Shown here in pieces: positions 52,955 through 61,121 of a DNA stretch of 64,000 bases (position 1 is the stretch's first letter; each line of letters starts with the position of its first letter). This DNA comes from Fontisphaera persica. GTDB lineage: Bacteria > Verrucomicrobiota > Verrucomicrobiia > Limisphaerales > Fontisphaeraceae. Where the stretch lies: NCBI RefSeq assembly GCF_024832785.1, contig NZ_CP116615.1, positions 2,542,001-2,606,000 of the forward strand, read 5' to 3'. A program made the position numbers and the translations under genes. The notes below the pieces were generated by a model. That model was not told the DNA's origin and ran no database searches. It worked only from the letters and a program-made list of their open reading frames with translations.

Positions 52955-54040
52955 TTAACGCACCCCGGCGGGCAGGCTGATGTCCACAATTTCGCCGGGC
53001 ATCAAGGCCAGCCCTTTGGGCAGCGTAATCAGCATGGGCAGGCCATATTCCATCACGCCATTTTGCACGGCCATGGGCAATATGGCGGGATTGATGGGCT
53101 CCAACTGCGTGCCCACTTTCATCACTTTGGCCTGGGCCAGCGCCCGGCCCTGGGAACGGCTGCGCACTTCCACGGTGTCGCCCACCTTGGGCTTGACGTT
53201 CAGGGGCTGGCGCACATAGGCCACAATTCGCTCGGCCTCCATGCTGCTGATGAGCACAATGACATCACCGCGCACCACGCGCTCGCCTTTGCGTTTATAA
53301 ACGGCGCTCACCACCCCGGACATGGGAGCGCGGATGACCAGCGGCGCCGACAGCGCCTTGATTTCCGCTTGTTTGGCTTCGATGGCGCGGGCAATGGCCT
53401 TGTTGGCCTCGTCCCCGCCGGCCTGGCTGGCGCCCTTTTCCAGTTTGGCCACGTTCTGCTCCATCGCCTGGATGAGGTTTTCCAGTTCTTTCACCTTGCC
53501 CCGCAACGACTCGGCGTTGGCCTTGGCCAGGTCATACTCGGCCTGCGAAGTCACCCCGCCGGCCGCGGTGGACTGGGCGCGCTTGAGCTGGGCTTCGGCA
53601 TAGACCAGTTGCGCCCGGTCATTGGCCAGCTCAATTTTGCGCTGCCAGATGTTGTGCCGCAGGCTCTCCAGGTTTTCCTGAAAGCGGAAAGTGCCCTGCC
53701 GCAAACGCTCCTCCAGAATGGTCAAATCGGCCATCATGGAATTGATGCTGGCCTTGACCGTCTCGTCTTCCATCACGCTGATGGTGGCAATGGGATCGCC
53801 CTTCTCCACCCGGGTCAGCAAGTCCACGCTTAGTTCTTGAATTTCGCCCGGCTCGGTGGCCGTGATGCTGGAGCGGATGGCCTCCACTTCCCCGACAATG
53901 CTGGGCGGGGCCACGTGCCGGTTCCACAGGTTCACGGAAAACACCAGGACGCCCAGGAAAACAATGATCGGCAGATATCCATGCCGGAACTCCCGCCAAT
54001 AATGCGACGGGGGACTCGGAATCTTGGGTAATGCGGTCAT
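52955..54040 (-). CDS. HlyD-family membrane fusion/periplasmic adaptor protein
   Basis: 361 aa. One N-terminal TM (GYLPIIVFLGVLVFSVNLWN), a first half-lipoyl segment (EPGEIQELSVDLLTRVEKGD), a long alpha-hairpin (DLTILEERLRQGTFRFQENL to QAMEQNVAKLEKGASQAGGD), the second lipoyl half (LVIRAPMSGVVSAVYKRKGE) and a beta-barrel (RIVAYVRQPLNVKPKVGDTV). Such adaptors link an inner-membrane transporter to an outer-membrane channel. No transporter or TolC gene is adjacent; the only operon partner is a DUF4956 membrane protein 14 bases upstream. Confidence 0.85.
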   Translation of the reverse strand: MTALPKIPSPPSHYWREFRHGYLPIIVFLGVLVFSVNLWNRHVAPPSIVGEVEAIRSSITATEPGEIQELSVDLLTRVEKGDPIATISVMEDETVKASINSMMADLTILEERLRQGTFRFQENLESLRHNIWQRKIELANDRAQLVYAEAQLKRAQSTAAGGVTSQAEYDLAKANAESLRGKVKELENLIQAMEQNVAKLEKGASQAGGDEANKAIARAIEAKQAEIKALSAPLVIRAPMSGVVSAVYKRKGERVVRGDVIVLISSMEAERIVAYVRQPLNVKPKVGDTVEVRSRSQGRALAQAKVMKVGTQLEPINPAILPMAVQNGVMEYGLPMLITLPKGLALMPGEIVDISLPAGVR

Positions 54041-54054
54041 CGGTGTGCCTTCTA

Positions 54055-54741
54055 CTAGATTTCAGATTCGTCCTCAGCTTTCATGCTGGTCACCCGCGAA
54101 ACCCCCTCCATGGCCTTCAATTCGGTCAGGAGGTCCTGTTCGCGTTCGGGATTGCGCAATAAAAGCCGATAGCTCAAATCTGCTCCCTCGTAACCCTCGC
54201 TGGTCCGCTGGCTGGCGCAATGGGTCTGCCGGCTGTGCCGGTCCAGGAGCCGTTTCAATTCCGGCAATTCCTTCAAGGACCGCGCCCAATGCAGGTTCAC
54301 GATGATGTCATACCGGTGCCGCGCCCCGAACATTGTCAGGCTCAGGTAGAGCAAAACCACCGAGACCATGACACACGTAATCACCGCCGCGGGAAAACGA
54401 TGCGTCCCACACGCCATTCCTACGACGATGCCCGCCAGAATGTAGGTGGTATCCAATGTGTCCCGCAGGATGTTGCGGAAGCGCACAATGGCAAACACCG
54501 CCATCAAGCCGAAGGCTGTCACCAGATTGTTGGACAACACCATCATCACCGACGTGACAATCATCGGCAAAACAATCATGGCATTGACAAACGTGCGAGA
54601 ATAGGAAAGTCCGGAATGAGTGGCCATGTACGTCCACGCGATGACATGGCCGCCCAGGAAGGCCAAACACAGCGCCAGTATCATGACTGGCAAATCCATC
54701 GGCTGCGCGGCGTAGTCACCGCGTAAAAACGTCTCTAGCAT
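54055..54741 (-). CDS. DUF4956-family membrane protein
   Basis: 228 aa. Four hydrophobic segments: LPVMILALCLAFLGGHVIAW, AMIVLPMIVTSVMMVLSNN, the family core LVTAFGLMAVFAIVRFRNIL with RDTLDTTYILAGIVVGMACG, and PAAVITCVMVSVVLLYLSLT. A soluble C-terminal domain follows (DIIVNLHWARSLKELPELKR, LLRNPEREQDLLTELKAMEG). In other bacteria DUF4956 proteins often sit with CotH or VTC polyphosphate polymerase genes, but their function is not established. First gene of a two-gene unit with the HlyD-like adaptor. Confidence 0.85.
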   Translation of the reverse strand: MLETFLRGDYAAQPMDLPVMILALCLAFLGGHVIAWTYMATHSGLSYSRTFVNAMIVLPMIVTSVMMVLSNNLVTAFGLMAVFAIVRFRNILRDTLDTTYILAGIVVGMACGTHRFPAAVITCVMVSVVLLYLSLTMFGARHRYDIIVNLHWARSLKELPELKRLLDRHSRQTHCASQRTSEGYEGADLSYRLLLRNPEREQDLLTELKAMEGVSRVTSMKAEDESEI

Positions 54742-54770
54742 ATGCCAAACAGAAAACTATTTTTCACCGA

Positions 54771-54799
54771 ATTGTAACTTTTCCAAGACTTTTTTTCAA
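54771..54799 (-). promoter_or_regulatory. Promoter of the DUF4956-hlyD unit
   Basis: On the minus strand TTGAAA (54799-54794), exactly 17 bases, TACAAT (54776-54771), then 29 bases to the start codon. This is the best sigma70-like promoter I can see in the window, in an unusually A/T-rich leader. Confidence 0.65.
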
Positions 54800-55061
54800 A
54801 TCACTCCCGCCTCAGGCGGGCCATTTTGAACCAGTTTGGTTGCCCGCAGGCCCCTTGGGGAAGGCCAGTCCATCCCCAAACGCGCCTGCGTTAATCCTTT
54901 TTCCTTTAGCAGGTTAAGTGCCAAAAGCCCGTTCACTGCTCCACTCCATTTCCTTGCCTGTTTGGCTGGTTCTCCCGGAGCACCCTTTTTCGGGCTGCGG
55001 CGAATAAAATGGCTCCCGAAGTGTGCTCCGTGCTCATTTTGCGTGAATTCCACCCTGGCTC
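54800..55061. other. Gene-free gap between the DUF4956 promoter and galE
   Basis: Short palindrome cccgcctcaggcggg at about 54807-54821. A short open frame on each strand has no ribosome site or recognisable product. Nothing else is seen. Confidence 0.4.
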
Positions 55062-56033
55062 TCAAGCGGCGTAACCTTGCGGATGTTTGCGATGCCAATC
55101 CCACGCCGATTGCACAATTTTTTCCAACTGCGGGTATTTGGGTGACCATCCCAACTCCCGCCTGGCCTTCTCCGCCCCCGCCACCAGCCGCGGCGGGTCC
55201 CCCGGACGCCGGGGCTTTTCGATGGCCTTGATGCTTTTGCCCGTGACGCGCTCGCAGGTTTGAATGACCTGCCGCACGGAATACCCATCCCCATTGCCCA
55301 AGTTGAAGAAACCCGCCCGGCCCGGTGGCAGGGCCAGGATATGGGCCTCAGCCAGGTCAATGACGTGAATGTAATCGCGGATGCAGGTCCCATCCGGGGT
55401 GGGGTAATCCGTGCCAAAAATATCGCAGCTATCCCTCTGCCCCAGAGCCACTTTCAAGACATTGGGAATAAGATGGGTCTCAATCCGGTGATGCTCCCCG
55501 AAACGCTCACTGGCACCCGCGGCGTTAAAGTAACGAAAAGCGGCAAACTCCAACCCATGGATTTGGTGATACCATTGGAGGATTTTTTCAAACATCAATT
55601 TGGACTCACCATAAGGATTGACCGGCCGCTGGGGCAAATCTTCGGTCATGGGCAGCCGCTCCGGCACGCCGTAGGTGGCACAGGTGGAGCTGAAAATAAA
55701 TTTCCGGACCCCCGCCGCGACGGCGGCATCCAAGAGATTGAGGCCGGCTGCGACGTTGTTGCGAAAATACTTGGAGGGGTTGGTCATGGATTCCCCGACC
55801 AGCGCGTTGGCGGCGAAGTGCAGAATCGCCTCCGCCTGGCTTTGCTGGACCGTGTCCATGATGGCCTGGCGGTCGGCCAAATCCCCCACCACCAGGGTGG
55901 CCCGCTCGTCCACCGCCGCCCGATGCCCCTCGGAGAGATTGTCAAACACCGTCACCCGGTACCCGGCGTTAAGCAATTGCTCGACGCATACACTGCCGAT
56001 GTAACCGGCGCCACCTGTCACCAACACATTCAT
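55062..56033 (-). CDS. galE: UDP-glucose 4-epimerase
   Basis: 323 aa from ATG 56033 (MNVLVTGGAGYIGSVCVEQL), a better family start than the upstream in-frame one at 56072. NAD-binding GxxGxxG at 7-13; catalytic Tyr141 and Lys145 in NPYGESKLMFEK; FSSTCATYG supplies the catalytic Ser/Thr; FRYFNAAGASE and PDGTCIRDYIHVIDLAEAH are the sugar-nucleotide-binding hallmarks. It interconverts UDP-glucose and UDP-galactose for the Leloir pathway and for surface polysaccharide. Divergent from the hpnA-like gene. Confidence 0.93.
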   Translation of the reverse strand: MNVLVTGGAGYIGSVCVEQLLNAGYRVTVFDNLSEGHRAAVDERATLVVGDLADRQAIMDTVQQSQAEAILHFAANALVGESMTNPSKYFRNNVAAGLNLLDAAVAAGVRKFIFSSTCATYGVPERLPMTEDLPQRPVNPYGESKLMFEKILQWYHQIHGLEFAAFRYFNAAGASERFGEHHRIETHLIPNVLKVALGQRDSCDIFGTDYPTPDGTCIRDYIHVIDLAEAHILALPPGRAGFFNLGNGDGYSVRQVIQTCERVTGKSIKAIEKPRRPGDPPRLVAGAEKARRELGWSPKYPQLEKIVQSAWDWHRKHPQGYAA

Positions 56034-56168
56034 AAGCCCGCTAGCATAGCCAAACGCCGGCCCGGCGCTCAATAAAAAATCCCGCTCCCTTGCGGCCGCG
56101 CGACTGGTGCCGACGCAAGGCCTGCGGCGGGCTTGGCCATGGGCCGGGGGTCTGCTAGTCTTGCGCCC

Positions 56169-57179
56169 ATGAACTGCTTTGTCACCGGCGCATCGGGATT
56201 CATTGGGGCCAACCTGGTGCAGGAATTAAACGCCCGCGGTCATCGCGTGCGGGCGCTGCTCCGCTCTGGCGCCGATACCCGGGCGCTGGCCGGGCTGGAC
56301 TATGAGCGGGTGACCGGGGATGTGACGCAACCTGAAACTTACGCGGAGGCGCTGCGCGGCTGCGACTGGTGTTTTCATGTGGCGGCCAGTTATCACCTGT
56401 GGCTGCCCGATTACCGGCCCATGTACGAAACCAATGTGGAAGGGACGCGCCGGGTCCTGCAAGCCGCCCTCGCCGCCGGCTGCCGGCGCATTGTTTATAC
56501 CAGCACGGTAGGTTGCATTGGCCTGCCCGACCCTGCCCTCAACCCCGTGGTGCCCACCGATGAAAGCACGCCGGTATCCGCCGCGCAAATGAGCAATCAT
56601 TATAAGCGCAGCAAATGGCAGGCAGAACAGGTGGCGCGCGAGCTGGCCGCCCAGGGCGCGCCGGTGGTCATCGTCAACCCCAGCGCCCCCATCGGCCCCA
56701 GGGATGCCAAGCCCACGCCTACCGGCAAAATCATTGTGGATTTTTTGCGCCGCCAGATGCCCGCCTATCTGGACACCGGCTTGAATTGGGTGCATGTGCG
56801 GGACGTGGCGATGGGGCACATCCTGGCCGCCGAAAAGGGCCACGTCGGGGAGCGCTATATCCTTGGCCATGCCGAAGGCAACTGGACCATGCGCCAGACG
56901 CTGGAGACTTTGGCCCAACTTACCGGCCTGCCCGCGCCCCGCTGGCAAATTCCCTATGCCGTGGCTTACCTGGCGGCGTGCGTGGACGAAACAGTGGCGC
57001 GTTTTACTGGCCGCCCGCCCCGCGCCCCGCTGGCCGGGGTGCGTATGGCGCGGTACAAGATGTTTTTCAACCCGGCCAAGGCCATTCGCGAACTGGGTCT
57101 GCCCCAGACGCCGCCGCGCCAGGCGTTTGCGGACGCGATTGAGTGGTTTCGCAACAATGGCTACGCCCCGGCGAAATAA
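56169..57179 (+). CDS. hpnA: HpnA-like hopanoid-associated sugar epimerase
   Basis: 336 aa from ATG 56169 (MNCFVTGASGFIGANLVQEL). An extended SDR: GxxGxxG at the start, VAASYHLWLPDYRPMYETNV, YTSTVGCIGLP, and the catalytic Tyr145-x3-Lys149 (HYKRSKWQAE). The stretch from VIVNPSAPIGPRD through KPTPTGKIIVDFL, then MPAYLDTGLNWVHVRDVAMG and HVGERYILG, is what I know from HpnA proteins encoded in hopanoid gene clusters. No squalene-hopene cyclase or other hpn gene is next to it. A dihydroflavonol-reductase-like role is the alternative. Confidence 0.8.
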   Translation: MNCFVTGASGFIGANLVQELNARGHRVRALLRSGADTRALAGLDYERVTGDVTQPETYAEALRGCDWCFHVAASYHLWLPDYRPMYETNVEGTRRVLQAALAAGCRRIVYTSTVGCIGLPDPALNPVVPTDESTPVSAAQMSNHYKRSKWQAEQVARELAAQGAPVVIVNPSAPIGPRDAKPTPTGKIIVDFLRRQMPAYLDTGLNWVHVRDVAMGHILAAEKGHVGERYILGHAEGNWTMRQTLETLAQLTGLPAPRWQIPYAVAYLAACVDETVARFTGRPPRAPLAGVRMARYKMFFNPAKAIRELGLPQTPPRQAFADAIEWFRNNGYAPAK

Positions 57180-57205
57180 TCCAGGCCCAAGAAAAAAAAG
57201 CCGCT

Positions 57206-58216
57206 TCAAGTGCGCCGCCCGTGCCATTCTTTTTTCGGGGGCTCGGGCAGTCCAAGAATGCGGCAGGCGGTGCGAAAATGTAATTTGGCCACTTTTTTCA
57301 GCTCCTCCGGGCCATATTTTTCCACGAATTCCCTGCCCACCTGCTCGACTTCTTCGGAGGCGCCTTTGGGGAAATTCATGCCATACTTTTCGCCCATTTG
57401 CTTGAGCCGCCGCACAAACTCGTCCCGCGCCAGAATGGAGGCCGCCGCGACGGCGAGGTCGGACTCGGCCTTGTGGCGCTGGATGACTTCGATTTGGCGC
57501 CCGAGGGATTTCAAGGCGCGTTGGACGGTCGCTTCGGTGCTGGCAAACTGGTCCACGATGGCGCGAGTGGGCGGCGGTTGCATCTGGTAGCTTACCAGGC
57601 AGAGGTTCTCGATGACCTGCCCGTGGGCCCAGGCCAGGATGAGATTGACGCTTTTCATGCCCTCGTACATGCGATTGTAGGCCTCGTTGCCAATGGGCAC
57701 CAGGCGATGCACGCAACCCGGGGTGCGCCGGATGATTTCAGCCAGCCGCGCAATTTCCTGGTCGCTGCCCACACTTTTGGAGTCGCGAATGCCCGCCTTT
57801 TTCAGGGCCTTGACGATTTCCGCGTTGACATAGACGCCCGCAGTGCAAAGCGGGCCGAAGAAATCACCCTTGCCGGATTCGTCCACGCCCAGGCGCGGTT
57901 GATTGATTTCCGGCGAGAGCATCTCCTCATAACCGAGGCTGGCGGACTTGAGGATTTCCGGCTCCAAAACAAACTCCACAAAATCACGGGCGCCCTTGCC
58001 CTGGACTACAAGCCGGTGGCGGCGGGGGTAGTAGGCCACGTTCATATCCGGCCTGGCATAGGCAAAGGCCGCGTAGGGCACTTCCCGCGGCAGGTAATTA
58101 TGGCGCTCCAGATACGTCTTGAGCGCCTCGGCCTGGGCTGGAGTCAATTCCAGCGTGAAGGTGTTGGCGGGCGGCGTCTGATCGGTCTCGGACGGGTCTT
58201 GGGATGCCTTGCGCAT
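57206..58216 (-). CDS. rnhC: Ribonuclease HIII
   Basis: 336 aa from ATG 58216. The N-terminal TBP-like substrate-binding domain is present (TLELTPAQAEALKTYLERHN to RLVVQGKGARDFVEF), which separates RNase HIII from HII. The catalytic core has LGVDESGKGDFFGPLCTAG (Asp112, Glu113 of the active site), GIRDSKSVGSDQEI, and IVDQFASTEA with the third acidic residue, then SDLAVAAASILARDEF. It removes RNA from RNA-DNA hybrids. It is convergent with the hpnA-like gene. Confidence 0.93.
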   Translation of the reverse strand: MRKASQDPSETDQTPPANTFTLELTPAQAEALKTYLERHNYLPREVPYAAFAYARPDMNVAYYPRRHRLVVQGKGARDFVEFVLEPEILKSASLGYEEMLSPEINQPRLGVDESGKGDFFGPLCTAGVYVNAEIVKALKKAGIRDSKSVGSDQEIARLAEIIRRTPGCVHRLVPIGNEAYNRMYEGMKSVNLILAWAHGQVIENLCLVSYQMQPPPTRAIVDQFASTEATVQRALKSLGRQIEVIQRHKAESDLAVAAASILARDEFVRRLKQMGEKYGMNFPKGASEEVEQVGREFVEKYGPEELKKVAKLHFRTACRILGLPEPPKKEWHGRRT

Positions 58217-58338
58217 GTGTGGGCGGCAGCATAATGGCCCTCTCCCGTGTCCGCAACGTTTTACTGGCGTCCGCGCCAAATCCGCCCGCCGCCAGCAGGC
58301 GGCTTGCCAAGGCTGGGGCAAGGGCGTATTAGTAATCC

Positions 58339-59052
58339 ATGAGCATGCGTATCTCGTCCGGAAGCCGGCGTTGGGGCTTCACGTTGATCGAACTTCTGGT
58401 GGTGATCGCCATCATCAGCATACTGGCCAGTTTGTTGCTGCCGGCGCTGGCCAACGCCAAGGCCAAAGGCAAACGCATCGCTTGTGTCAGCAACATCAAA
58501 CAGGTGGTGCTGGCGCTGACCATGTTTGCCGATGACAATGGGGACCGTTATCCCTGGGGAGTGGACAGCAACGATGGCGGCACGCGGGGGTTTGGCTCCA
58601 CGTGGCTGCATTTTTACGCCATTTCCAATGAGCTGGTGACGCCCAAGGTGTTGAAGTGCCCCAGCGATGATGACCGCACGGCGGCCAATTATTTTGGGCG
58701 CGGGCCGGATGGTTTTGCCGAGCCGAGCATGCAAAACAAGGCGCTGAGTTTTGGCATTGGCCCGGAAGCTTCAGTGCGACTGCCCACGATGCATCTGGTG
58801 CTGGATCGCAACATTATCGGCAGCAGCGACAACAGCAACTGCGACGTGGCAGGCATCCGCGGGGTCATCACCATTTTTGGGGTCAATGGCGCCTACACCA
58901 CGTCCGGCTGGGGGAGCGACATTCATAAAAACAAGGGCAACGTGGGATTGGCGGAGGGCAGCGTGCACCAGTACAATGAGCGCCAATTGAAACGGCACAT
59001 GGAGCAGACCGGCGACCCCAACCTGAGCAATTGCGTGCTCAAACCCTGGTAG
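58339..59052 (+). CDS. Type II secretion/pilin-like pseudopilin with H-x-DG-like tail
   Basis: 237 aa. The class III prepilin signal is RRWGFTLIELLVVIAIISIL with the Gly-Phe cleavage site near residue 13-14 and the Glu at +5. The pseudopilin helix continues LLPALANAKAKGKRIACVSN. Near the C-terminus DIHKNKGNVGLAEGSVHQYN matches the 'H-x9-DG' type end common in large families of such proteins in Planctomycetota and Verrucomicrobiota (here Glu-Gly for Asp-Gly). Likely assembled or anchored in the inner membrane after cleavage by a prepilin peptidase. It is a single gene with no secretion apparatus nearby. Confidence 0.85.
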   Translation: MSMRISSGSRRWGFTLIELLVVIAIISILASLLLPALANAKAKGKRIACVSNIKQVVLALTMFADDNGDRYPWGVDSNDGGTRGFGSTWLHFYAISNELVTPKVLKCPSDDDRTAANYFGRGPDGFAEPSMQNKALSFGIGPEASVRLPTMHLVLDRNIIGSSDNSNCDVAGIRGVITIFGVNGAYTTSGWGSDIHKNKGNVGLAEGSVHQYNERQLKRHMEQTGDPNLSNCVLKPW

Positions 59053-59214
59053 GAAGGCCCGCCCAGTTTGACTTTCCTGGCCGTGGGCGGGGCTGGGCCT
59101 GAGCATTTCCCTGCGGAGCTGGATACAGATTTTGGCAAGCGAGGGCGCAGGTAACATTTGTCAAGCCGCCGCCGCTGGCGTATATTCAGACAGACCCCGG
59201 GCGGGAAGGAAACC

Positions 59215-59412
59215 ATGAGCAACGCGACACAATCAGCGGCCAAACAACCGGAGCCTTTTACTCCCGGCATCACCAAGGAAATGGTGCGACAGCACGCTTT
59301 CCGCATGTACGCCGACAAATTGAAACATGCGGAATTGAGCCTGCAGGACTGGGTGCTGGCGGAGAAGGACCTGGTCAAGACGCTGGAGACGCAGGGCACC
59401 GAAGAGCGCTAA
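59215..59412 (+). CDS. Small DUF2934-like protein
   Basis: 65 aa from ATG 59215, with AAGGAAA upstream. The core EMVRQHAFRMYADKLKHAEL and SLQDWVLAEKDLVK follows the DUF2934 pattern (helix, then D-W-x-x-A-E-x-x-L). The function of the family is unknown. A longer in-frame start at 59158 would add 19 Arg-rich residues and is less likely. Convergent with the TPR gene. Confidence 0.65.
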   Translation: MSNATQSAAKQPEPFTPGITKEMVRQHAFRMYADKLKHAELSLQDWVLAEKDLVKTLETQGTEER

Positions 59413-59422
59413 AGCCGGGCGC

Positions 59423-61120
59423 CTAGAGCCAGGGCCGGAGCAATTCGCGCTCTTCCGGCTTTAGCCGGGTGAGCGGCACGGTGGGCGCCAATTGGCGGGC
59501 CAGGTTGGTTTCGCCGAGGGCGCCCAGGGCGGCCACATAAACCGCCTGCCAGCCCGGCAGGGCCTGGTCCCAGACCAGCGTGCTTTTCTGGTACGCGGCG
59601 CGCAGGCCGGCATAATCTTTGCGGCGCAGGTGCGCCAGGGCCAGGGTGGTGCGGTAGGCCATCATGTCCGGCCGTTTGGCGACGAGCGACTCGGCCACCT
59701 GCCGCGCGCCTTCGAGGTTGATTTCCAGCAGCAATTCCAGATAGGCGAGGTCATTTTGCGGCGCTTCGTCGTCGGGATAGAGTTTGACCATGTCCTGCAT
59801 GAGGCGCCGCAATTCCGCGGTGTCGCCCCGATTCTCGTAAAGCTTGATTAACGCCAGATAGGCGCGGCGGGTGTGCGTGGGAAAGGTGGCCAGCCGCCGG
59901 TAGGCGCGGGCCGCCTCGGCCACCGCGCCAATTTTTTCGGCGTATTCGCCAAGGTATTGCAAGGCGTCGGGCAAATTGGCAGCCTGGCTCTGGGCTTGGT
60001 CCCAATGGGCCACAGCCTGATTGTCGCGGCCCAGCTCGGCAGCCACACGGGCACGGTACAATTCGCGCAGCCAGCCCGGCAAGGGGACCTTGTCATTGGC
60101 GAGCAAGGTTTGCAGACGCAACCAGTCGCTCAAGCCGGCAATCGCATCGCAGAAGACCAGGAAAAAGTCCTGATTCTTGAACGCCACCGGCTCGGGCAGG
60201 ACTTCCAGCACGCGCAGGTACTCGCCCCGGCCGTTCAGCCAGCGCGCCAGCGCCAGGAGGTGGTCTTCGCCGCCGCTCTGAAACTTTTTAATGGTCTCGG
60301 CGATGATTTCTTCGCGGCGCTGGGGAGCCAGGCGCAAGGCGAGGTCTTGCAGCAGAAAATCGCGCGTCACGCCGGGAGGCAGAAGCTGCAAACGCTCGCG
60401 GCAGTATTGCACGTCTTCGAGCGTCATTTCACGGGCGCTGCTCCAGAAACCGATGGCCACCAGCACGGTGCCCTGATTGGTGGAGGTGGAGAGCTGCCGC
60501 AGGATTTCCCTGGCCTGCGCCTGCTCCGTGGCGTTGGTCATCTGGAGCAACTGCCGCGCCAGCAGCAGCCGGATTTCCTCGTCGTTGGGCGCCTGCGCCA
60601 AATAAGTGCGGCAGGCGGCGATGGATTGGGCGGCCTGGCCGCGCTGCTCGAAGAAATGGGCGGCCTGGCGCAGCGTGGCGGGGCGGTCCGGGGTGTCGCG
60701 CAGGGCCTGGATGAGGTATTGCTCGGCTTTATCCCAGCGGCGCAGAAGGAGCGCCAAATCAATGAGCATGTCGCGCTCCGCCTGGGGCGGTGGCTGGCCG
60801 CGCCACAAGGTTTCCCACAGGCTGAAGGCCTCCTCGCGTCTGAACTCCGTGAAAACCTGGGCCAGCACGCGCAGGGCCTCAGCATTGGCGGGGTTAAGAT
60901 GCAGGGCCGACTGGGCGGTTTCCACGGCCGCATTGTAATCCTTGCGCTCCAGATGGCTGCGCGCCAGCTCGGCCATGGCCTGGGCCCGGCGCAACTTCAA
61001 GCGGTCATACGCCGAGGGGGCCAGCAACAGCCCCGCCACCAGGGCCAGCAGGACCACGACCCACAATAAACGCCGCCACCATTGGGGCCGAGACTCAGGA
61101 TCCGGCAAAAACAGGCTCAT
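59423..61120 (-). CDS. Membrane-anchored TPR protein coupled to the exosortase gene
   Basis: 565 aa. One N-terminal TM (RLLWVVVLLALVAGLLLAPS), then tetratricopeptide repeats along the whole length, for example MAELARSHLERKDYNAAVET with AQSALHLNPANAEALRVLAQ, AQSIAACRTYLAQAPNDEEI, and YRRLATFPTHTRRAYLALIK. It starts 1 base after the exosortase stop codon, so the two are translationally coupled. In exosortase systems TPR proteins of the PrsT type accompany the sorting enzyme; a similar helper role is plausible but not shown. Confidence 0.8.
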   Translation of the reverse strand: MSLFLPDPESRPQWWRRLLWVVVLLALVAGLLLAPSAYDRLKLRRAQAMAELARSHLERKDYNAAVETAQSALHLNPANAEALRVLAQVFTEFRREEAFSLWETLWRGQPPPQAERDMLIDLALLLRRWDKAEQYLIQALRDTPDRPATLRQAAHFFEQRGQAAQSIAACRTYLAQAPNDEEIRLLLARQLLQMTNATEQAQAREILRQLSTSTNQGTVLVAIGFWSSAREMTLEDVQYCRERLQLLPPGVTRDFLLQDLALRLAPQRREEIIAETIKKFQSGGEDHLLALARWLNGRGEYLRVLEVLPEPVAFKNQDFFLVFCDAIAGLSDWLRLQTLLANDKVPLPGWLRELYRARVAAELGRDNQAVAHWDQAQSQAANLPDALQYLGEYAEKIGAVAEAARAYRRLATFPTHTRRAYLALIKLYENRGDTAELRRLMQDMVKLYPDDEAPQNDLAYLELLLEINLEGARQVAESLVAKRPDMMAYRTTLALAHLRRKDYAGLRAAYQKSTLVWDQALPGWQAVYVAALGALGETNLARQLAPTVPLTRLKPEERELLRPWL

Positions 61121-61121
61121 G

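Noticed and set aside
54796-55231. Short open frames on both strands between the DUF4956 promoter and galE
   Set aside because: No ribosome site, no family and partial overlap with galE; composition-driven.
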